A stretch of 64,000 bases of DNA from Citreicoccus inhibens (GCF_019039035.1 NZ_JAHNZT010000004.1:62001-126000), one strand, 5' to 3'. Shown: positions 15,342-25,696, counted from the stretch's first letter. The notes: a model not told the origin generated them from the sequence alone. Numbers and translations: made by a program.

Positions 15342-16133
15342 TCAGAAGTCGACGCCCATTCCCAAGTAGAGCCCGAGGAGCCCACCATCGCGCGCGTGTG
15401 CCGCCAGCGCGCCCGCGTGGTCCAAGTAGATGCCGCGCGCGCCGCCCCGCACCACCAAGGCGCCCACGTGCGCCGCCAGCCCCGCGGTCCCGTCCACCTG
15501 TCGGTAGGGAAGCGGGGTCACCATCGCACGAAGCTCCACGTCGAGCGGTCCCCATACGCAGCCCTCGAAAGACAGCCCCGCCATGGGACCGAGTCGGTCC
15601 TTGTCAGGCGCCAGCAAAGCGCCAGCGCCGGCCTCCAGGCGGAGCCGAGCAAACTCGGAGGCCAGGAGCGCCCACGAGATCCGAAGCTCCGTGAGAACCA
15701 AGGCCGAGCCCAACTGACGACTCCGGGGCGACGACCGCATCCATCGCGCCGCCACGCCCAACCGCCCCAAGTCCATCCCCAGGAAGAAGTCCACCGCGCT
15801 GCCGTCTCGCAGCAACAACGCCTGGGCTCCGGTCCGAATCGTCAGGGGCTGCGCGTGGCGCAAGCCGAGCCCCTGATCCAACGGCGCCATGTCCAATCGC
15901 TCGCGATGCGTCCCGCCGTCCCGAAGCGCATAGACCAATCCCTGAACCAGGGCTTCGGCCACCGGCTTCAGCAGCTCGCCGATCGCGCTGTTGTCATGGA
16001 GGGTGGACGAGGGCCGCCCCTTCGGGGGCGTCGCGGGCCCGGGGAACGCCTGCACCGAGGGGCCAGCGAACAGGAGCACCCACAGCATCACACGAAGGAT
16101 GGAGCTGGACCCGGAGACCATGGGGCAAAGCAT
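15342..16133 (-). CDS. secreted hypothetical protein, possible outer-membrane beta-barrel
   Basis: 263 residues. A hydrophobic segment SSILRVMLWVLLFAGPSVQA near the N-terminus is a likely signal peptide. The rest alternates short hydrophobic strands with Gly/Arg-rich turns (AQALLLRDGSAVDFFLGMDL, LRLEAGAGALLAPDKDRLG, LYLGMGVDF) and ends in Phe, a common feature of outer-membrane barrels recognised by the BAM machinery. The function is unknown. The first ATG is used; a start a few codons later is possible. It converges with the DUF1579-like gene. Confidence 0.65.
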   Translation of the reverse strand: MLCPMVSGSSSILRVMLWVLLFAGPSVQAFPGPATPPKGRPSSTLHDNSAIGELLKPVAEALVQGLVYALRDGGTHRERLDMAPLDQGLGLRHAQPLTIRTGAQALLLRDGSAVDFFLGMDLGRLGVAARWMRSSPRSRQLGSALVLTELRISWALLASEFARLRLEAGAGALLAPDKDRLGPMAGLSFEGCVWGPLDVELRAMVTPLPYRQVDGTAGLAAHVGALVVRGGARGIYLDHAGALAAHARDGGLLGLYLGMGVDF

Positions 16134-16172
16134 ACCGGGGAATTCACGAAGCCGAACACCACGCCCGCACGC

Positions 16173-16412
16173 CTAATTCTGAACGGCGAGGATGCGCCAT
16201 GTCCGCACGTCCACGGCGTAGGTAGCGCCCATATCCAGAGCAATCCCATCCTGGACGCAAGCCCCCTGCTTGGGCGTGAAGGCGACCAGGACCACATCGT
16301 CGCTCAGCGACTTCGCCAGGGCGTCAATGGACGCCCTCGCATCAGGGAAACCCTTCTCGAACACGGCACGCATCCATGGCCATCCGTTGCGCGCCTCAAG
16401 GACTGCCCGCAT
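16173..16412 (-). CDS. short hypothetical protein or 3' gene fragment
   Basis: A 79-codon frame. The last 45 residues look like genuine protein (ASIDALAKSLSDDVVLVAFT, IALDMGATYAVDVRTWRILA). No ribosome binding site is clear before its ATG, and it begins only 33 bases after the end of the upstream acetyltransferase gene on the same strand. It could be a small gene or the tail of a larger gene that was lost. The family is not recognised. Confidence 0.4.
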   Translation of the reverse strand: MRAVLEARNGWPWMRAVFEKGFPDARASIDALAKSLSDDVVLVAFTPKQGACVQDGIALDMGATYAVDVRTWRILAVQN

Positions 16413-16445
16413 CGTGCATGCGCTCAGAGCAGCGATTTCCCCACC

Positions 16446-16970
16446 TCAGCGCAAGCGGGCGTAGAGGTACTGGTCTCGGACCCGACCATCCTTCACGGCG
16501 CTTCGGCGCAGCAATCCCTCGCGCTGAAAGCCTGCCTTTTCCAACACGCGGCATGACGCCGTGTTGTCCGCGAAGGGGAGTGCGAACAGACGGATGAACT
16601 CGAAGCGCTCGAAGCTCGACGTGCAGAACGCGCCGAGCGCCGCCGTCACGATGCCGCGTCCCCACATCGCCGGTCCAATCCAATACCCGACCTCCGCCGA
16701 GTACCTTTCGATGTCCGTGCCAGGAATCAGCCCCATCGAGCCCACCGCCATTCCGTCGACCTCGATGGCGAGGTTCAACGACTGGGCGTCACCGGCGGCA
16801 TGGCCGATCCACCACGCAGCATCCGCTTCCGTGTAGGGATGCGGGAAGCGGTCGCGAAGACTGCTCCACACGTCGCGATGGTTGGCGTGCTGAACCAGCG
16901 ACGCCTCGTCCCCGAGCCTCCAGGGACGCAGGACACAGGGACCACAGTCGATTCGAAGCGGCGGGGCCAT
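16446..16970 (-). CDS. GNAT-family N-acetyltransferase (RimJ/RimL-like)
   Basis: 174 residues from the ATG preceded by GGAAGGGTGGGG; an earlier in-frame ATG would add 12 residues but lacks such a site. It has the GNAT pattern: LRPWRLGDEASLVQHANHRD, SAEVGYWIGPAMWGRGIVTA (acetyl-CoA loop, Gly-rich), then FALPFADNTASCRVLEKAGF (the Asn-x-x-Ser and Glu-Lys-x-Gly-Phe end motif). RimJ/RimL-type enzymes acetylate N-terminal residues or small amines. The substrate here is unknown. Confidence 0.88.
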   Translation of the reverse strand: MAPPLRIDCGPCVLRPWRLGDEASLVQHANHRDVWSSLRDRFPHPYTEADAAWWIGHAAGDAQSLNLAIEVDGMAVGSMGLIPGTDIERYSAEVGYWIGPAMWGRGIVTAALGAFCTSSFERFEFIRLFALPFADNTASCRVLEKAGFQREGLLRRSAVKDGRVRDQYLYARLR

Positions 16971-17018
16971 GACCCCACCCTTCCCAAAAGCTCCGTCGCG
17001 ATTCAAGGCGCGCCCGAC

Positions 17019-17438
17019 TCAAGCGCTGCGCACCGCACTCGGGCGCAACAGCGCGGCGGCGAGCACCACGCCGTAGACGACCGCGCTCCCGTGAACCATG
17101 AGCGCATAGGGCACCGAGGTCCCCGCCTGCACCACCGTCAGGGCATCCACCGTGGGCATCACGATGGAGGCCAGGACAAAGGCCCCCGCCGCCAGGCGCT
17201 GCCGGACCGCCACCAATCCGAAGATCCCCAACGCGATTCCCAGGTCACGCCCCGCCTTCACATGCATCCACGGGATGGCCTCGGTGCCCGTGAGAGACAG
17301 GCCAAACCCCTTGGCCGCTTCCACCGGGTTCAACACCCCGTTGATGCTGAGGAACAACATGAAGGCCCCCAGGATCAAGGTGAACACCGCGGTGGGCGAG
17401 GTGAGCTTCCAGGACAACTTCGTATTCGTCGAGGTCAT
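17019..17438 (-). CDS. DUF4267-like four-helix membrane protein
   Basis: 139 residues from the ATG that follows GGAG; the frame continues upstream but without a start context. Four hydrophobic stretches are seen at about 15-35 (TAVFTLILGAFMLFLSINGV), 60-80 (DLGIALGIFGLVAV), 85-105 and 110-130 (GSAVVYGVVLAAALL). The conserved Gly-Arg-Asp after the first loop (MHVKAGRDLGIALG) is typical of the family, whose role is unknown. It is divergent from the AraC-type regulator and is its probable target. Confidence 0.75.
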   Translation of the reverse strand: MTSTNTKLSWKLTSPTAVFTLILGAFMLFLSINGVLNPVEAAKGFGLSLTGTEAIPWMHVKAGRDLGIALGIFGLVAVRQRLAAGAFVLASIVMPTVDALTVVQAGTSVPYALMVHGSAVVYGVVLAAALLRPSAVRSA

Positions 17439-17532
17439 GTGCGTCTCCGAGGGAGTGGGTGCGTCGTTGATGAGCGCAATGTGCCGAATCCGGCCCTCAC
17501 GCACCATTCGCCCGCCGCTCAACCTTTTGCCT

Positions 17533-17557
17533 GAAACGCTCACCGCCTGAGCGTTTC
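17533..17557. promoter_or_regulatory. perfect 10-base inverted repeat, candidate AraC-type operator
   Basis: Arms GAAACGCTCA (17533-17542) and TGAGCGTTTC (17548-17557) with a CCGCC centre. It lies between the divergent DUF4267 gene (start 17438) and the AraC-type gene (start 17585), 27 bases upstream of the latter. It could also form a hairpin, but the position between two 5' ends favours a protein-binding site. Confidence 0.55.
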
Positions 17558-17584
17558 TCGCATGCGCCTGTTACCTTCTCGGGC

Positions 17585-18568
17585 ATGGACCTCTCGCATC
17601 CCTCGGACCTGCTCGGGCACATCATGGAGCGCACCCGCCTGCGCGGGCAGCTCTACTGTCGCACCGTGGCCCGCGCGCCCTGGGGACTGCGCCTCCCCTC
17701 CACCTCCACCGCGACCCTCCACCTGGTCATCGCGGGCACCTGCCACTTGACCCAAGGTCCCGAGCACGTCCCGCTCGGCCCCGGCGACCTCGTGCTGCTT
17801 CCCCGAGGCGAAGGCCACACCGTGGCCGACTCCCTCCGCAGCCCCAAGGTCAACCTGGACGAGTGGCTGGCCACGCGCGGCCAGAGCGCTTCGTCGTACC
17901 TGCTCGGTGGAGCCGGCGTGGAGTCGCGGCTCATCTGCGGCTTCTTCGCGTTCGAGGACCCGGGCGCGCACCCCGTCATGAAGCTGCTCCCAGAACGGGT
18001 CCACCTCCGGGGAGCCTCCCCTGAAGCGCGCGAGCTGCTCCCCACCATCGCGCTCCTGGAACGCGAGTACGAGCGCGCGGAGCGAGGCGCCTCCCTCGTC
18101 GCCTCGCGACTGCTCGACGTCCTCTTGATTCAAATGCTGCGCGCCTGGGCGGACGCGCAGCCTCCCGGCGGCGCGGGATGGCTCGGGGCACTCGGAGACC
18201 GGACGCTCGCGAGCGCCCTGGGCTGGATGCACGCGGAGCCCGGGACGCCCTGGACCGTCGACACGCTCGCGCACCGCGCGGGCACGTCGCGGGCCACGCT
18301 CGCGCGCCGCTTCGCCAGCGAGGTCGGGATGGCGCCACTCGAATACCTCACGCAGCTGCGCATGCAGGAGGCCGCGCGCCGGCTGCGAGACACCCAGGAG
18401 GGCCTCGCCGCCATCGCGGGCCACGTCGGCTACACCTCGGAGTTCGCCTTCAATCGCGCCTTCCGCCGCATCATCGGCGTCCCGCCCGGCGAGTACCGCC
18501 GGAGCCAGCCTCGGGAGGGGATTCCTTCCGCATCCCCGAAGCCCTTCACTTCCCGTCCCAGCGGATGA
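17585..18568 (+). CDS. AraC-family regulator with cupin sensor domain
   Basis: 327 residues. The N-terminal cupin (about 15-200) contains LVIAGTCHLTQGPEHVPLGP followed by GDLVLLPRGEGHTV, the usual small-barrel signature. The C-terminal AraC DNA-binding domain has two HTH motifs: WTVDTLAHRAGTSRATLARR then F, and GLAAIAGHVGYTSEFAFNRA followed by FRRIIGVPPGEYRR. Members of this cupin_6-type subgroup commonly control neighbouring short-chain dehydrogenase or membrane protein genes. Here the divergent DUF4267 gene is the likely target via the palindrome in between. Confidence 0.9.
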   Translation: MDLSHPSDLLGHIMERTRLRGQLYCRTVARAPWGLRLPSTSTATLHLVIAGTCHLTQGPEHVPLGPGDLVLLPRGEGHTVADSLRSPKVNLDEWLATRGQSASSYLLGGAGVESRLICGFFAFEDPGAHPVMKLLPERVHLRGASPEARELLPTIALLEREYERAERGASLVASRLLDVLLIQMLRAWADAQPPGGAGWLGALGDRTLASALGWMHAEPGTPWTVDTLAHRAGTSRATLARRFASEVGMAPLEYLTQLRMQEAARRLRDTQEGLAAIAGHVGYTSEFAFNRAFRRIIGVPPGEYRRSQPREGIPSASPKPFTSRPSG

Positions 18569-18618
18569 CCTGGCGGGACCTATCTCGTGGGGGCACCACG
18601 CTGATAGATACTTGAAAC

Positions 18619-20406
18619 ATGGATACCACCTCCTCGCCGACCTCCAAGGGTTGGTCGTTTCGACGCTATTTCTGGATTTCAGTCGCGGCCGCGGGCCTGC
18701 TGAGTCTGCTGACCCTGAACAGCGGCCTCATGTTCGACGACTACGTCTGGCTCGGCGTCTGGGACAACCTGGTTCAGCCCGCGCCGCTGGCCAACACGCA
18801 CTTCGACGTGTACCGCACCGCGACGGGAATCCCGGAGCACACCGCGGCGATGTCGCATGCCGGCATCTTCCCGTGGTGGGTGGAGCCCCATGTGAAGCTG
18901 GCCTTCTTCCGGCCGCTGGGCAGCGCGATGTATGGCCTGGACCACCTGCTCTACAACCGCGTCGTCCTCGCGTACCACGTGCACTCGCTGCTCTGGTACG
19001 TGGGCCTGGTGATGCTGGTGGCGCTGCTGTTCCGGCGCGTGCTGCCCACGTCCCTGGCCGCGTTCGCGCTGTTCCTCTTCGCCATCAACGGCTCGCACGC
19101 GGCGGTGGTGGGCTGGCTGTCCTACCGCGTCCTGCTGATGTCCATGCTGTTTGGAACCCTGGGCATCTGGTTCCACATCGAGTGGCGCGAGCGTCAGCGC
19201 AAGGGCGCGCTGGTGGGCTCGCTCATCGCCTTCGCCCTGGGCCTCGCGAGCGCCGAGACGACGCTCATCATGATTCCGTACATGCTGACCTATGAGGCCT
19301 TCATCGGGCCGGGGAATCGGGCACAGCGCATCAAGTCGCTCATCCCGTTCGGCGTGCTGATGGCGGGCTACTTCGTGATGTACCGCGCGCTCGGCTACGG
19401 CGCGGCGCACCAGGACACGCACCTGGATCCATTCGGCGCGCCGGCGCAGTGGTTCACCGCGATGTTCGACCGCGTCCCCGCCGCCATCGCGGGCCTGACG
19501 CTCAGCGCGCCGGTGGACTACATCCTCGACTCGTCGTTCGTCCCGATGTTCCGGCTCATCGGCCTGGGCGGCCTGACGCTGTTCTCGCTGGTGCTGTGGG
19601 GCGTGTGGCCCCTGGTGGAGCAGGAGGAGCGGCGTCTGGTGAAGTGGATGCTGACCGGCTCGTTCCTGTCCACGTGGCTGGCCAGCTCGCCGCTCGCCGG
19701 TTCGCGCACGCTCTTGGTGCCCAGCCTGGGCATGGCCGTGGGGCTCGCGGTGGTGCTGAGGGCCGCGTGGCGGGGCCGCGCGCGGGCGCTCCGTCCGGCG
19801 CTGGTGCTGGTGGGCGCGGGCGTGCTGTTCCTCGCGGACGTCCTGGCCTCGCCGTACGTCTGGACCCAGACGGCCAATGCCTACCAGAACATGAGCGAGG
19901 TGTTCCTGCGTGTGCACAAGCGCTACGAGGAGGCGCTCGACCTCAAGGAGCTGCCGAACCAGCGCCTGGTGGTGCTCAACTCGCCGGGCGGCACGATTGG
20001 CATCTACGCCTCCGTGCAGTGGTGGTCCACGGGCATGCCGCTGCCGAAGAACTGGTGGGTGCTCTCCTACAAGGCGGAGGACCAGGAGGTGACGCGCACG
20101 GGCCCCAACTCCATCGAGCTGTCGCTGCCCAAGGGCCAGCACTACCTCAACATGCTCGAGGAGCGCATCTACCGCGGCAAGAACTACCCGGTGGCGCAGG
20201 GTGACGAGTTCGACATGAAGGGCATGAAGGCCCGCATCGTCGAGGCGGACGCGGAGGGCCCCACGCGCATCTCCTTCACCTTCGACGTGCCGCTGGAGGA
20301 CCCGTCGCTCAAGTTCGTCCACTGGAAGAACCGCAAGGTGCACACCTGGACGCCGCCCACCCTGGGCGGACCTGGGGCAACGCTGAACGCCCTGAAGGCG
20401 GACTGA
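18619..20406 (+). CDS. GT-C-like multi-pass membrane protein (putative glycosyltransferase)
   Basis: 595 residues. After an N-terminal membrane segment (FWISVAAAGLLSLLTL) comes GLMFDDYVWLGVWD. An Asp-Asp pair in the first extracytoplasmic loop is the usual catalytic or metal site of GT-C glycosyltransferases. About ten further membrane spans fill residues 100-425 (for example VGLVMLVALLFRRVLP, LAAFALFLFAINGSHA, LVGAGVLFLADVLA). A soluble C-terminal part of about 160 residues follows. Such enzymes use lipid-linked sugars to modify lipids or proteins on the outer face of the inner membrane. The acceptor is unknown and the assignment rests on topology plus the Asp pair. Confidence 0.6.
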   Translation: MDTTSSPTSKGWSFRRYFWISVAAAGLLSLLTLNSGLMFDDYVWLGVWDNLVQPAPLANTHFDVYRTATGIPEHTAAMSHAGIFPWWVEPHVKLAFFRPLGSAMYGLDHLLYNRVVLAYHVHSLLWYVGLVMLVALLFRRVLPTSLAAFALFLFAINGSHAAVVGWLSYRVLLMSMLFGTLGIWFHIEWRERQRKGALVGSLIAFALGLASAETTLIMIPYMLTYEAFIGPGNRAQRIKSLIPFGVLMAGYFVMYRALGYGAAHQDTHLDPFGAPAQWFTAMFDRVPAAIAGLTLSAPVDYILDSSFVPMFRLIGLGGLTLFSLVLWGVWPLVEQEERRLVKWMLTGSFLSTWLASSPLAGSRTLLVPSLGMAVGLAVVLRAAWRGRARALRPALVLVGAGVLFLADVLASPYVWTQTANAYQNMSEVFLRVHKRYEEALDLKELPNQRLVVLNSPGGTIGIYASVQWWSTGMPLPKNWWVLSYKAEDQEVTRTGPNSIELSLPKGQHYLNMLEERIYRGKNYPVAQGDEFDMKGMKARIVEADAEGPTRISFTFDVPLEDPSLKFVHWKNRKVHTWTPPTLGGPGATLNALKAD

Positions 20407-20419
20407 CGCGCGGGTGAGC

Positions 20420-21150
20420 TGAGAAGAAGCGCGCGGTGCTGGCAGTCATTGGCGCGGGGCCTCGGGTCATCGGGGCCATTGCCGTTGCGGCTGGTGTCCA
20501 CCACGAACGGCGGCGTGTAGCCGTAGCGCGTGTTGAGCGACGCATTGACCGCCGCCCCGGGCGTCGTCGAATCGGCGGTGGTGGAGACGTCGGACACGCC
20601 CACCGCGAAGCCTCGGATGTTGTGCGCACCCGCTGACTCCGGCCGCTGCGCCATGGTGTCCGCGGCGCTCCACGGCGCGTTGCCGCCATCCAGGTAGGCC
20701 AACATGTTGGGCGCGTGGTCGCGGAACTGCTCGGTGGCGTAGCGCACGCTCCGCGTCGCTGGGGAGGCAGTCGACCTGGGCCGCCGCGTCCGGCTCGATG
20801 ATGACCACGGCCGGTCGATTGCCAATGCCAGACGCGAAGGCGGCGATCCACGCCGGATACGCGGCCGCGCTCCCCGCGCCACCGGGGGACTGGCCGCCGC
20901 AGTCACGGCCGGGGACGTTGTACGCCACGAGGAGGGGCAGCGTGTCCGCCGCGCCCACGTAGCTCGACACCGCCGACGCGATGTCACCGCTCCAGTTGCC
21001 GAACCACTTCGCGCCCGGCTTGCTCGCGATGGACGACTGATGCTGGCCGCGCGCGCATCCCCACCGTTCTGACTCACCCAGTGCGCCGAGTTGCGGTCCC
21101 ACGAGGACAGCCGCACCATCCCATTCTGGGGAAGCGGGACCGGGGCGCGT
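20420..21150 (-). pseudogene. glycoside hydrolase family 6 (cellobiohydrolase-like) pseudogene
   Basis: Pieces of a GH6 protein are readable on the minus strand but in different frames. First WDRNSAHWVSQNGGDARAA; then, in a second frame, KPGAKWFGNWSGDIASAVSS, PLLVAYNVPGRDCGGQSPGG and NRPAVVIIEPDAAAQVDCLP (the catalytic Asp region). Then, back in the first frame from about 20750, YLDGGNAPWSAADTMAQRPE, RGFAVGVSDVSTTADS and FVVDTSRNGNG. At least two frameshifts, no signal peptide and no normal C-terminal end make a working enzyme unlikely. Intact members cut cellulose chains. This suggests recent loss of a polysaccharide-degrading gene. Confidence 0.85.
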
Positions 21151-21160
21151 GAACGCCCCG
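21141..21160 (-). terminator. possible terminator hairpin after icmF
   Basis: Perfect 7-base stem CGGGGCG / CGCCCCG with a six-base loop, 6 bases past the icmF stop codon in the direction of transcription. No T run follows, so Rho-independent termination is uncertain. Confidence 0.4.
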
Positions 21161-21165
21161 ACGGC

Positions 21166-24100
21166 TCACATGTTGCGGCGGTACTGCCCACCCACGTCGT
21201 AGAGCGCGCGGGAGAGCTGGCCGAGCGTGCACACCTTGCAGGCGTCCATCAGCGCGGCGAACACGTTGCCGTGGTCCAGCGCGGCGCGGCGCACGGCCTC
21301 CAGCGCGGCGGGGGCCACCTCCGCGTTGCGCTTCCAGAAGGCGTCGCGCGCCGTGATCGCGTAGTCCTTCTCCTCCTTCGTGGCGCGGATGACCTCGGGC
21401 GGGGTGATGGTGGGCGAGCCCTTGGGGTCCAGGAAGGTGTTCACGCCGACGATGGGCAGCGTCCCGTCGTGCTTGAGCGTCTCGTAGTAGAGCGACTCCT
21501 CCTGAATCTTCGAGCGCTGGTACATGCGCTCCATGGCGCCCAGCACGCCGCCACGCTCGGAGATGGCGCGGAACTCCGTCATCACGGCCTGCTCCACCAG
21601 GTCCGTCAGCTCCTCGATGATGAACGAGCCCTGGTTGGGGTTCTCGTTCTTGGACAGACCGAACTCCTTGTTGATGACCAACTGGATGGCCAACGCGCGC
21701 CGCACGCTCTCCTCGGTGGGCGTGGTGATGGCCTCGTCGTAGGCGTTGGTGTGCAAGGAATTGCAGTTGTCGTTGAGGGCGAGCAGAGCCTGCAACGTGG
21801 TGCGGATGTCATTGAAGGCGATCTCCTGCGCGTGCAGGCTCCGCCCGGATGTCTGGATGTGATACTTCAGCTTCTGCGAGCGATCATTGCCGCCGTACTT
21901 GTCTCGGATGGCCTTGGCCCAGATGCGCCGCGCCACGCGACCGAGCACCGCGTACTCGGGGTCCATGCCGTTCGAGAAGAAGAACGACAGGTTGGGCGCG
22001 AAGTCGTCGATGTCCATCCCGCGCGACAGGTAGTACTCGACGAAGGTGAAGCCGTTGGCCAGCGTGAAGGCCAGCTGGGAGATGGGGTTCGCCCCGGCCT
22101 CCGCGATGTGGTACCCGGAGATGGACACCGAGTAGAAGTTCCGCACCTTCTGGTCGATGAAGTACTGCTGGATGTCGCCCATCAGCCGCAGGGCGAACTC
22201 CGTCGAGAAGATGCAGGTGTTCTGCGCCTGGTCCTCCTTGAGGATGTCCGCCTGCACCGTGCCGCGCACGTTCTGCAGCGTGGACGCGCGGATGCGCTCG
22301 TAGACGTCGCGCGGGAGCACCTCGTCCCCGGACACCCCCAGCAACAGGAGCCCGAGTCCGTCATTGCCCGCGGGCAGGTCGCCCTGGTAGCGGGGCCGAG
22401 GCACGCCACGCTTCTGGTAGAGCGCGTCGATGCGCTTCTCGACCTCCTCCACCTTCCCGTTGGCGCGGATCCACTTCTCGCACTGCTGATCCACCGCGGC
22501 GTTGAGGAAGAAGCCCAGCAGCATCGGCGCGGGCCCGTTGATGGTCATCGACACCGAGGTGGACGGGTCCGCCAGGTCGAAGCCCGAGTAGAGCTTCTTC
22601 GCGTCGTCCACGTTGGCGATGGACACGCCCGAGTTGCCCACCTTGCCGTAGATGTCCGGGCGGTGGTCCGGGTCCTCGCCATACAGCGTCACCGAGTCGA
22701 AGGCGGTGGACAGGCGCTTGGCGGGCAGGCCCCGGGACACGTAGTGGAAGCGCTTGTTGGTGCGCTCCGGGCCGCCCTCACCGGCGAACATGCGCGCGGG
22801 GTCCTCGCCCTCGCGCTTGAGCGGGAAGACGCCCGCGGTGAACGGGAAGGCGCCGGGCGCGTTCTCCCGCAGCAGCCACGTGAGGATGTCGCCCCAGTCC
22901 TCGTAGCGAGGGAGCGAGATCTTCGGGATGCGCAGGTGCGAGAGCGACTCGGAGATGAGGTCCAGCTCGATGACCTTGTCGCGCACCTGGAACTGGTACT
23001 TGGACGCCGCGTAGCGCCGCTTGGTGGCGGGCCACTCGGAGAGCAGGCGACGGCAGTCCGCCGCGAGGCGGGACTCCAGGTCCTGGTACAGCGCCACCAG
23101 CTCCCCCAGGTACGCGGGCTCGCCCTCCACGCGCTCGGTGACGTGCACCACGTCCGAGGCGTCACGGGGCTCCACAATCTCCAGGCGCTTCTTGCCCACG
23201 TTGGTGCGCAGCGCCTCGATGGTGCCGTGGAGCTGGTACATGCGCCGCGCGATGGCGGCCTGGTCGCGGACGAACTGCTCGTACTTCTCGCTGTTCTCGA
23301 CGATCTCCGCCAGGTAGCGGGTGCGCTCGGGCGGGATGATCCACTTCTTCTCGCTCATCCCCGGCGTGGCCACCGCGTGGGACTGGAGCGGCGCGCCCGT
23401 CTTCTTCACCACCGTGTCGATGATGGCCCGGTAGAGCTGGTTCATCCCCGGGTCGTTGAACTGCGAGGCGATGGTGCCGTACACGGGCACCGCGTCATCC
23501 GCGAGCGTGAAGGCGTTGTGGTTGCGCTTCCACTGCTTGCGCACGTCACGCAGCGCGTCCAGCGAGCCGCGCTTGTCGAACTTGTTGATGGCGATGACGT
23601 CCGCGAAGTCGAGCATGTCGATCTTCTCGAGCTGCGTCGCCGCGCCGTACTCGGCGGTCATCACGTAGAGCGACGCGTCCGAGTGCTCGGTGATCTCCGT
23701 GTCCGACTGGCCGATGCCGGAGGTCTCGACCACGATGAGGTCGAAGCCGGCGGCCTTGCAGATGTCGATGGACTCGCCCACGTGCTTGGACAGGGCGAGG
23801 TTGCTCTGCCGCGTGGCCATCGAGCGCATGTACACGCGCGGGTTGTCGATGGCGTTCATGCGGATGCGGTCACCCAGCAGCGCGCCGCCGGACTTGCGCT
23901 TCGAGGGGTCCACCGACAGCACCGCCAGCGTCTTGTCCGGGAAGTCGGTGAGGAAGCGGCGGACCAGCTCGTCCACCAGGCTCGACTTGCCGGCGCCGCC
24001 CGTGCCTGTGATGCCGAGCACCGGCACGCGCGGGGCCGAGGCCAGGTTCTCGGCGAGCGCGGCGCGCAGCGACTCTCCGGCCGACGCGAAGTTCTCCGCC

Positions 24101-24633
24101 ACGGTGATGAGCGAGGCGAGGCGGGCGGGCTCGCGCTTCTTCGGCGCGGCGAGCGCGGGCGCGAAGTCCGGCGTGCGCTTCTCGAAGTCGCACTGGGACA
24201 CCAGGTCATCAATCATCCCCTGGAGGCCCATGGCCCGGCCGTCATCCGGCGAGTAGATGCGGGTGACGCCGTAGCGGTGCAGCTCCTCAATCTCGGTCGG
24301 GAGGATGGTGCCGCCGCCGCCGCCGAAGACCTTGATGTTCGCCCCGCGCTCGCGCAGCAGGTCGATCATGTACTTGAAGAACTCGACGTGACCGCCCTGG
24401 TAGGACGTGAGCGCGATGCCCTGCGCGTCCTCCTGGATGGCGCAGTCGACAATCTCCGCCACCGAGCGGTTGTGCCCCAGGTGGATGATCTCCGCGCCGG
24501 ACGCCTGCATGAGGCGGCGCATCACGTTGATGGCGGCGTCGTGTCCATCGAACAACGATGCCGCGGTCACGATGCGGACGTGGAAGCGGGGCTTGTAGGG
24601 CGAGGGAGCAGTGGTCGGCTGGGCGTTTCGCAC
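21166..24633 (-). CDS. icmF: fused isobutyryl-CoA mutase (IcmF)
   Basis: 1155 residues from a GTG ([15 protein letters not shown]); the frame extends upstream, but that part is random-looking. Domains in order: B12-binding domain with [16 protein letters not shown] (cobalt-ligand H31) and [12 protein letters not shown]; a G-protein chaperone domain with the P-loop [14 protein letters not shown] (near 215) and [15 protein letters not shown]; then the TIM-barrel mutase domain ([71 protein letters not shown]). The fusion of chaperone between B12 and catalytic domains is unique to IcmF. It interconverts isobutyryl-CoA and n-butyryl-CoA (and often isovaleryl/pivalyl-CoA). It is last in an operon with the methylmalonyl-CoA mutase genes, 77 bases after meaB. 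Confidence 0.95.
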   Translation of the reverse strand: MRNAQPTTAPSPYKPRFHVRIVTAASLFDGHDAAINVMRRLMQASGAEIIHLGHNRSVAEIVDCAIQEDAQGIALTSYQGGHVEFFKYMIDLLRERGANIKVFGGGGGTILPTEIEELHRYGVTRIYSPDDGRAMGLQGMIDDLVSQCDFEKRTPDFAPALAAPKKREPARLASLITVAENFASAGESLRAALAENLASAPRVPVLGITGTGGAGKSSLVDELVRRFLTDFPDKTLAVLSVDPSKRKSGGALLGDRIRMNAIDNPRVYMRSMATRQSNLALSKHVGESIDICKAAGFDLIVVETSGIGQSDTEITEHSDASLYVMTAEYGAATQLEKIDMLDFADVIAINKFDKRGSLDALRDVRKQWKRNHNAFTLADDAVPVYGTIASQFNDPGMNQLYRAIIDTVVKKTGAPLQSHAVATPGMSEKKWIIPPERTRYLAEIVENSEKYEQFVRDQAAIARRMYQLHGTIEALRTNVGKKRLEIVEPRDASDVVHVTERVEGEPAYLGELVALYQDLESRLAADCRRLLSEWPATKRRYAASKYQFQVRDKVIELDLISESLSHLRIPKISLPRYEDWGDILTWLLRENAPGAFPFTAGVFPLKREGEDPARMFAGEGGPERTNKRFHYVSRGLPAKRLSTAFDSVTLYGEDPDHRPDIYGKVGNSGVSIANVDDAKKLYSGFDLADPSTSVSMTINGPAPMLLGFFLNAAVDQQCEKWIRANGKVEEVEKRIDALYQKRGVPRPRYQGDLPAGNDGLGLLLLGVSGDEVLPRDVYERIRASTLQNVRGTVQADILKEDQAQNTCIFSTEFALRLMGDIQQYFIDQKVRNFYSVSISGYHIAEAGANPISQLAFTLANGFTFVEYYLSRGMDIDDFAPNLSFFFSNGMDPEYAVLGRVARRIWAKAIRDKYGGNDRSQKLKYHIQTSGRSLHAQEIAFNDIRTTLQALLALNDNCNSLHTNAYDEAITTPTEESVRRALAIQLVINKEFGLSKNENPNQGSFIIEELTDLVEQAVMTEFRAISERGGVLGAMERMYQRSKIQEESLYYETLKHDGTLPIVGVNTFLDPKGSPTITPPEVIRATKEEKDYAITARDAFWKRNAEVAPAALEAVRRAALDHGNVFAALMDACKVCTLGQLSRALYDVGGQYRRNM

Positions 24634-24709
24634 GGCGCGTACACTAAGAGTGGCGCGAATGCCGAGGCAAGGGATTGGGACGCGCGTGCGGGATACGCGA
24701 CGCGGGCCG

Positions 24710-25696
24710 TCATCCCGCTCGCGTGCTCGGCAAGAAAGCGTCCAGGACACGCAGTGCGGCCGACGTGGGCGTCGCACGACCCTCGCGCACGTCCGCCTCC
24801 AACGCGGGCACCAGCGTGGACACCTGGGGATGGGCTCGCAGGGCCGCCCGCAGGCCGTCCTGCACCATGGCCCACATCCAACCCACCTGCTGTGAGCGGC
24901 GACGGCGGCCCAGCTCGCCCGAGGCCTCGCGGCGCCCCACCTGCGTCTCCACCGAGGCCCACAGCTTCGCGATGCCCGTGCCCTCCATCGCGCTGCAGGT
25001 GGTGACCTCGGGCTCGGCGCCCGGACGCATCAGGTGCAGGGCGGCGCGGTATTCGGCGCGGGCGCGCTCGGCGCGCGGCTGGTTGTCGCCGTCCGCCTTG
25101 TTGATGGCGAGCATGTCCGCCACCTCGAGGATGCCGCGCTTGATGCCCTGGAGTTCATCCCCCGCGCCCGCGAGCATCAGCACCAGGTAGAAGTCCACCA
25201 TGTCGGCGACGACCGTCTCCGACTGGCCCACGCCCACCGTCTCCACCAACACCACGTCGAAGCCGGCGGCCTCGCACAACAGCAGCGTCTCGCGCGTCTT
25301 GCGCGCCACGCCGCCCAGCGTGCCGCTGGAGGGACTGGGGCGGATGAAGGCGGTGAGTTCGCGCGACAGCCGCGCCATGCGCGTCTTGTCTCCGAGGATG
25401 CTGCCACCGGACACCGTGCTGGACGGGTCGATGGCGAGCACCGCCACGCGCTTGCCCTCACCGACAAGGTGCATGCCCAGCGCGTCGATGAACGTGCTCT
25501 TGCCCACGCCCGGCACGCCGCTGATGCCCACGCGACGGCTGCCGCCCGTGTGGGGCAACAGCCGCGTGAGCACCTCCTGCGCGAGCGCCGCGTGGCGCGG
25601 GTGCTCGCTCTCCACCAACGTGATGGCGCGCGCGAGCACGGCGCGGTCTTGCGCGCGCACGCCCGCCACATAGTCATCCGCCGACAGCGGCCTCAC
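24710..25696 (-). CDS. meaB: MeaB/ArgK-type GTPase, methylmalonyl-CoA mutase chaperone
   Basis: 328 residues, GTG start overlapping the mutase stop codon. G3E GTPase motifs are Walker [10 protein letters not shown], the switch region [20 protein letters not shown], the metal-binding [11 protein letters not shown] and the base-recognition NKADGDN. In known systems this protein loads intact adenosylcobalamin and removes inactivated cofactor from methylmalonyl-CoA mutase, using GTP. The overlap with the large-subunit gene fits a 1:1 helper role. Confidence 0.95.
   Translation of the reverse strand: MRPLSADDYVAGVRAQDRAVLARAITLVESEHPRHAALAQEVLTRLLPHTGGSRRVGISGVPGVGKSTFIDALGMHLVGEGKRVAVLAIDPSSTVSGGSILGDKTRMARLSRELTAFIRPSPSSGTLGGVARKTRETLLLCEAAGFDVVLVETVGVGQSETVVADMVDFYLVLMLAGAGDELQGIKRGILEVADMLAINKADGDNQPRAERARAEYRAALHLMRPGAEPEVTTCSAMEGTGIAKLWASVETQVGRREASGELGRRRRSQQVGWMWAMVQDGLRAALRAHPQVSTLVPALEADVREGRATPTSAALRVLDAFLPSTRAG

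Noticed and set aside
21091..25005. 1304-codon open frame on the plus strand opposite icmF
   Set aside because: It is an antisense shadow caused by high GC: composition is dominated by Arg/Gly/His/Val, while the minus strand encodes an unmistakable IcmF.
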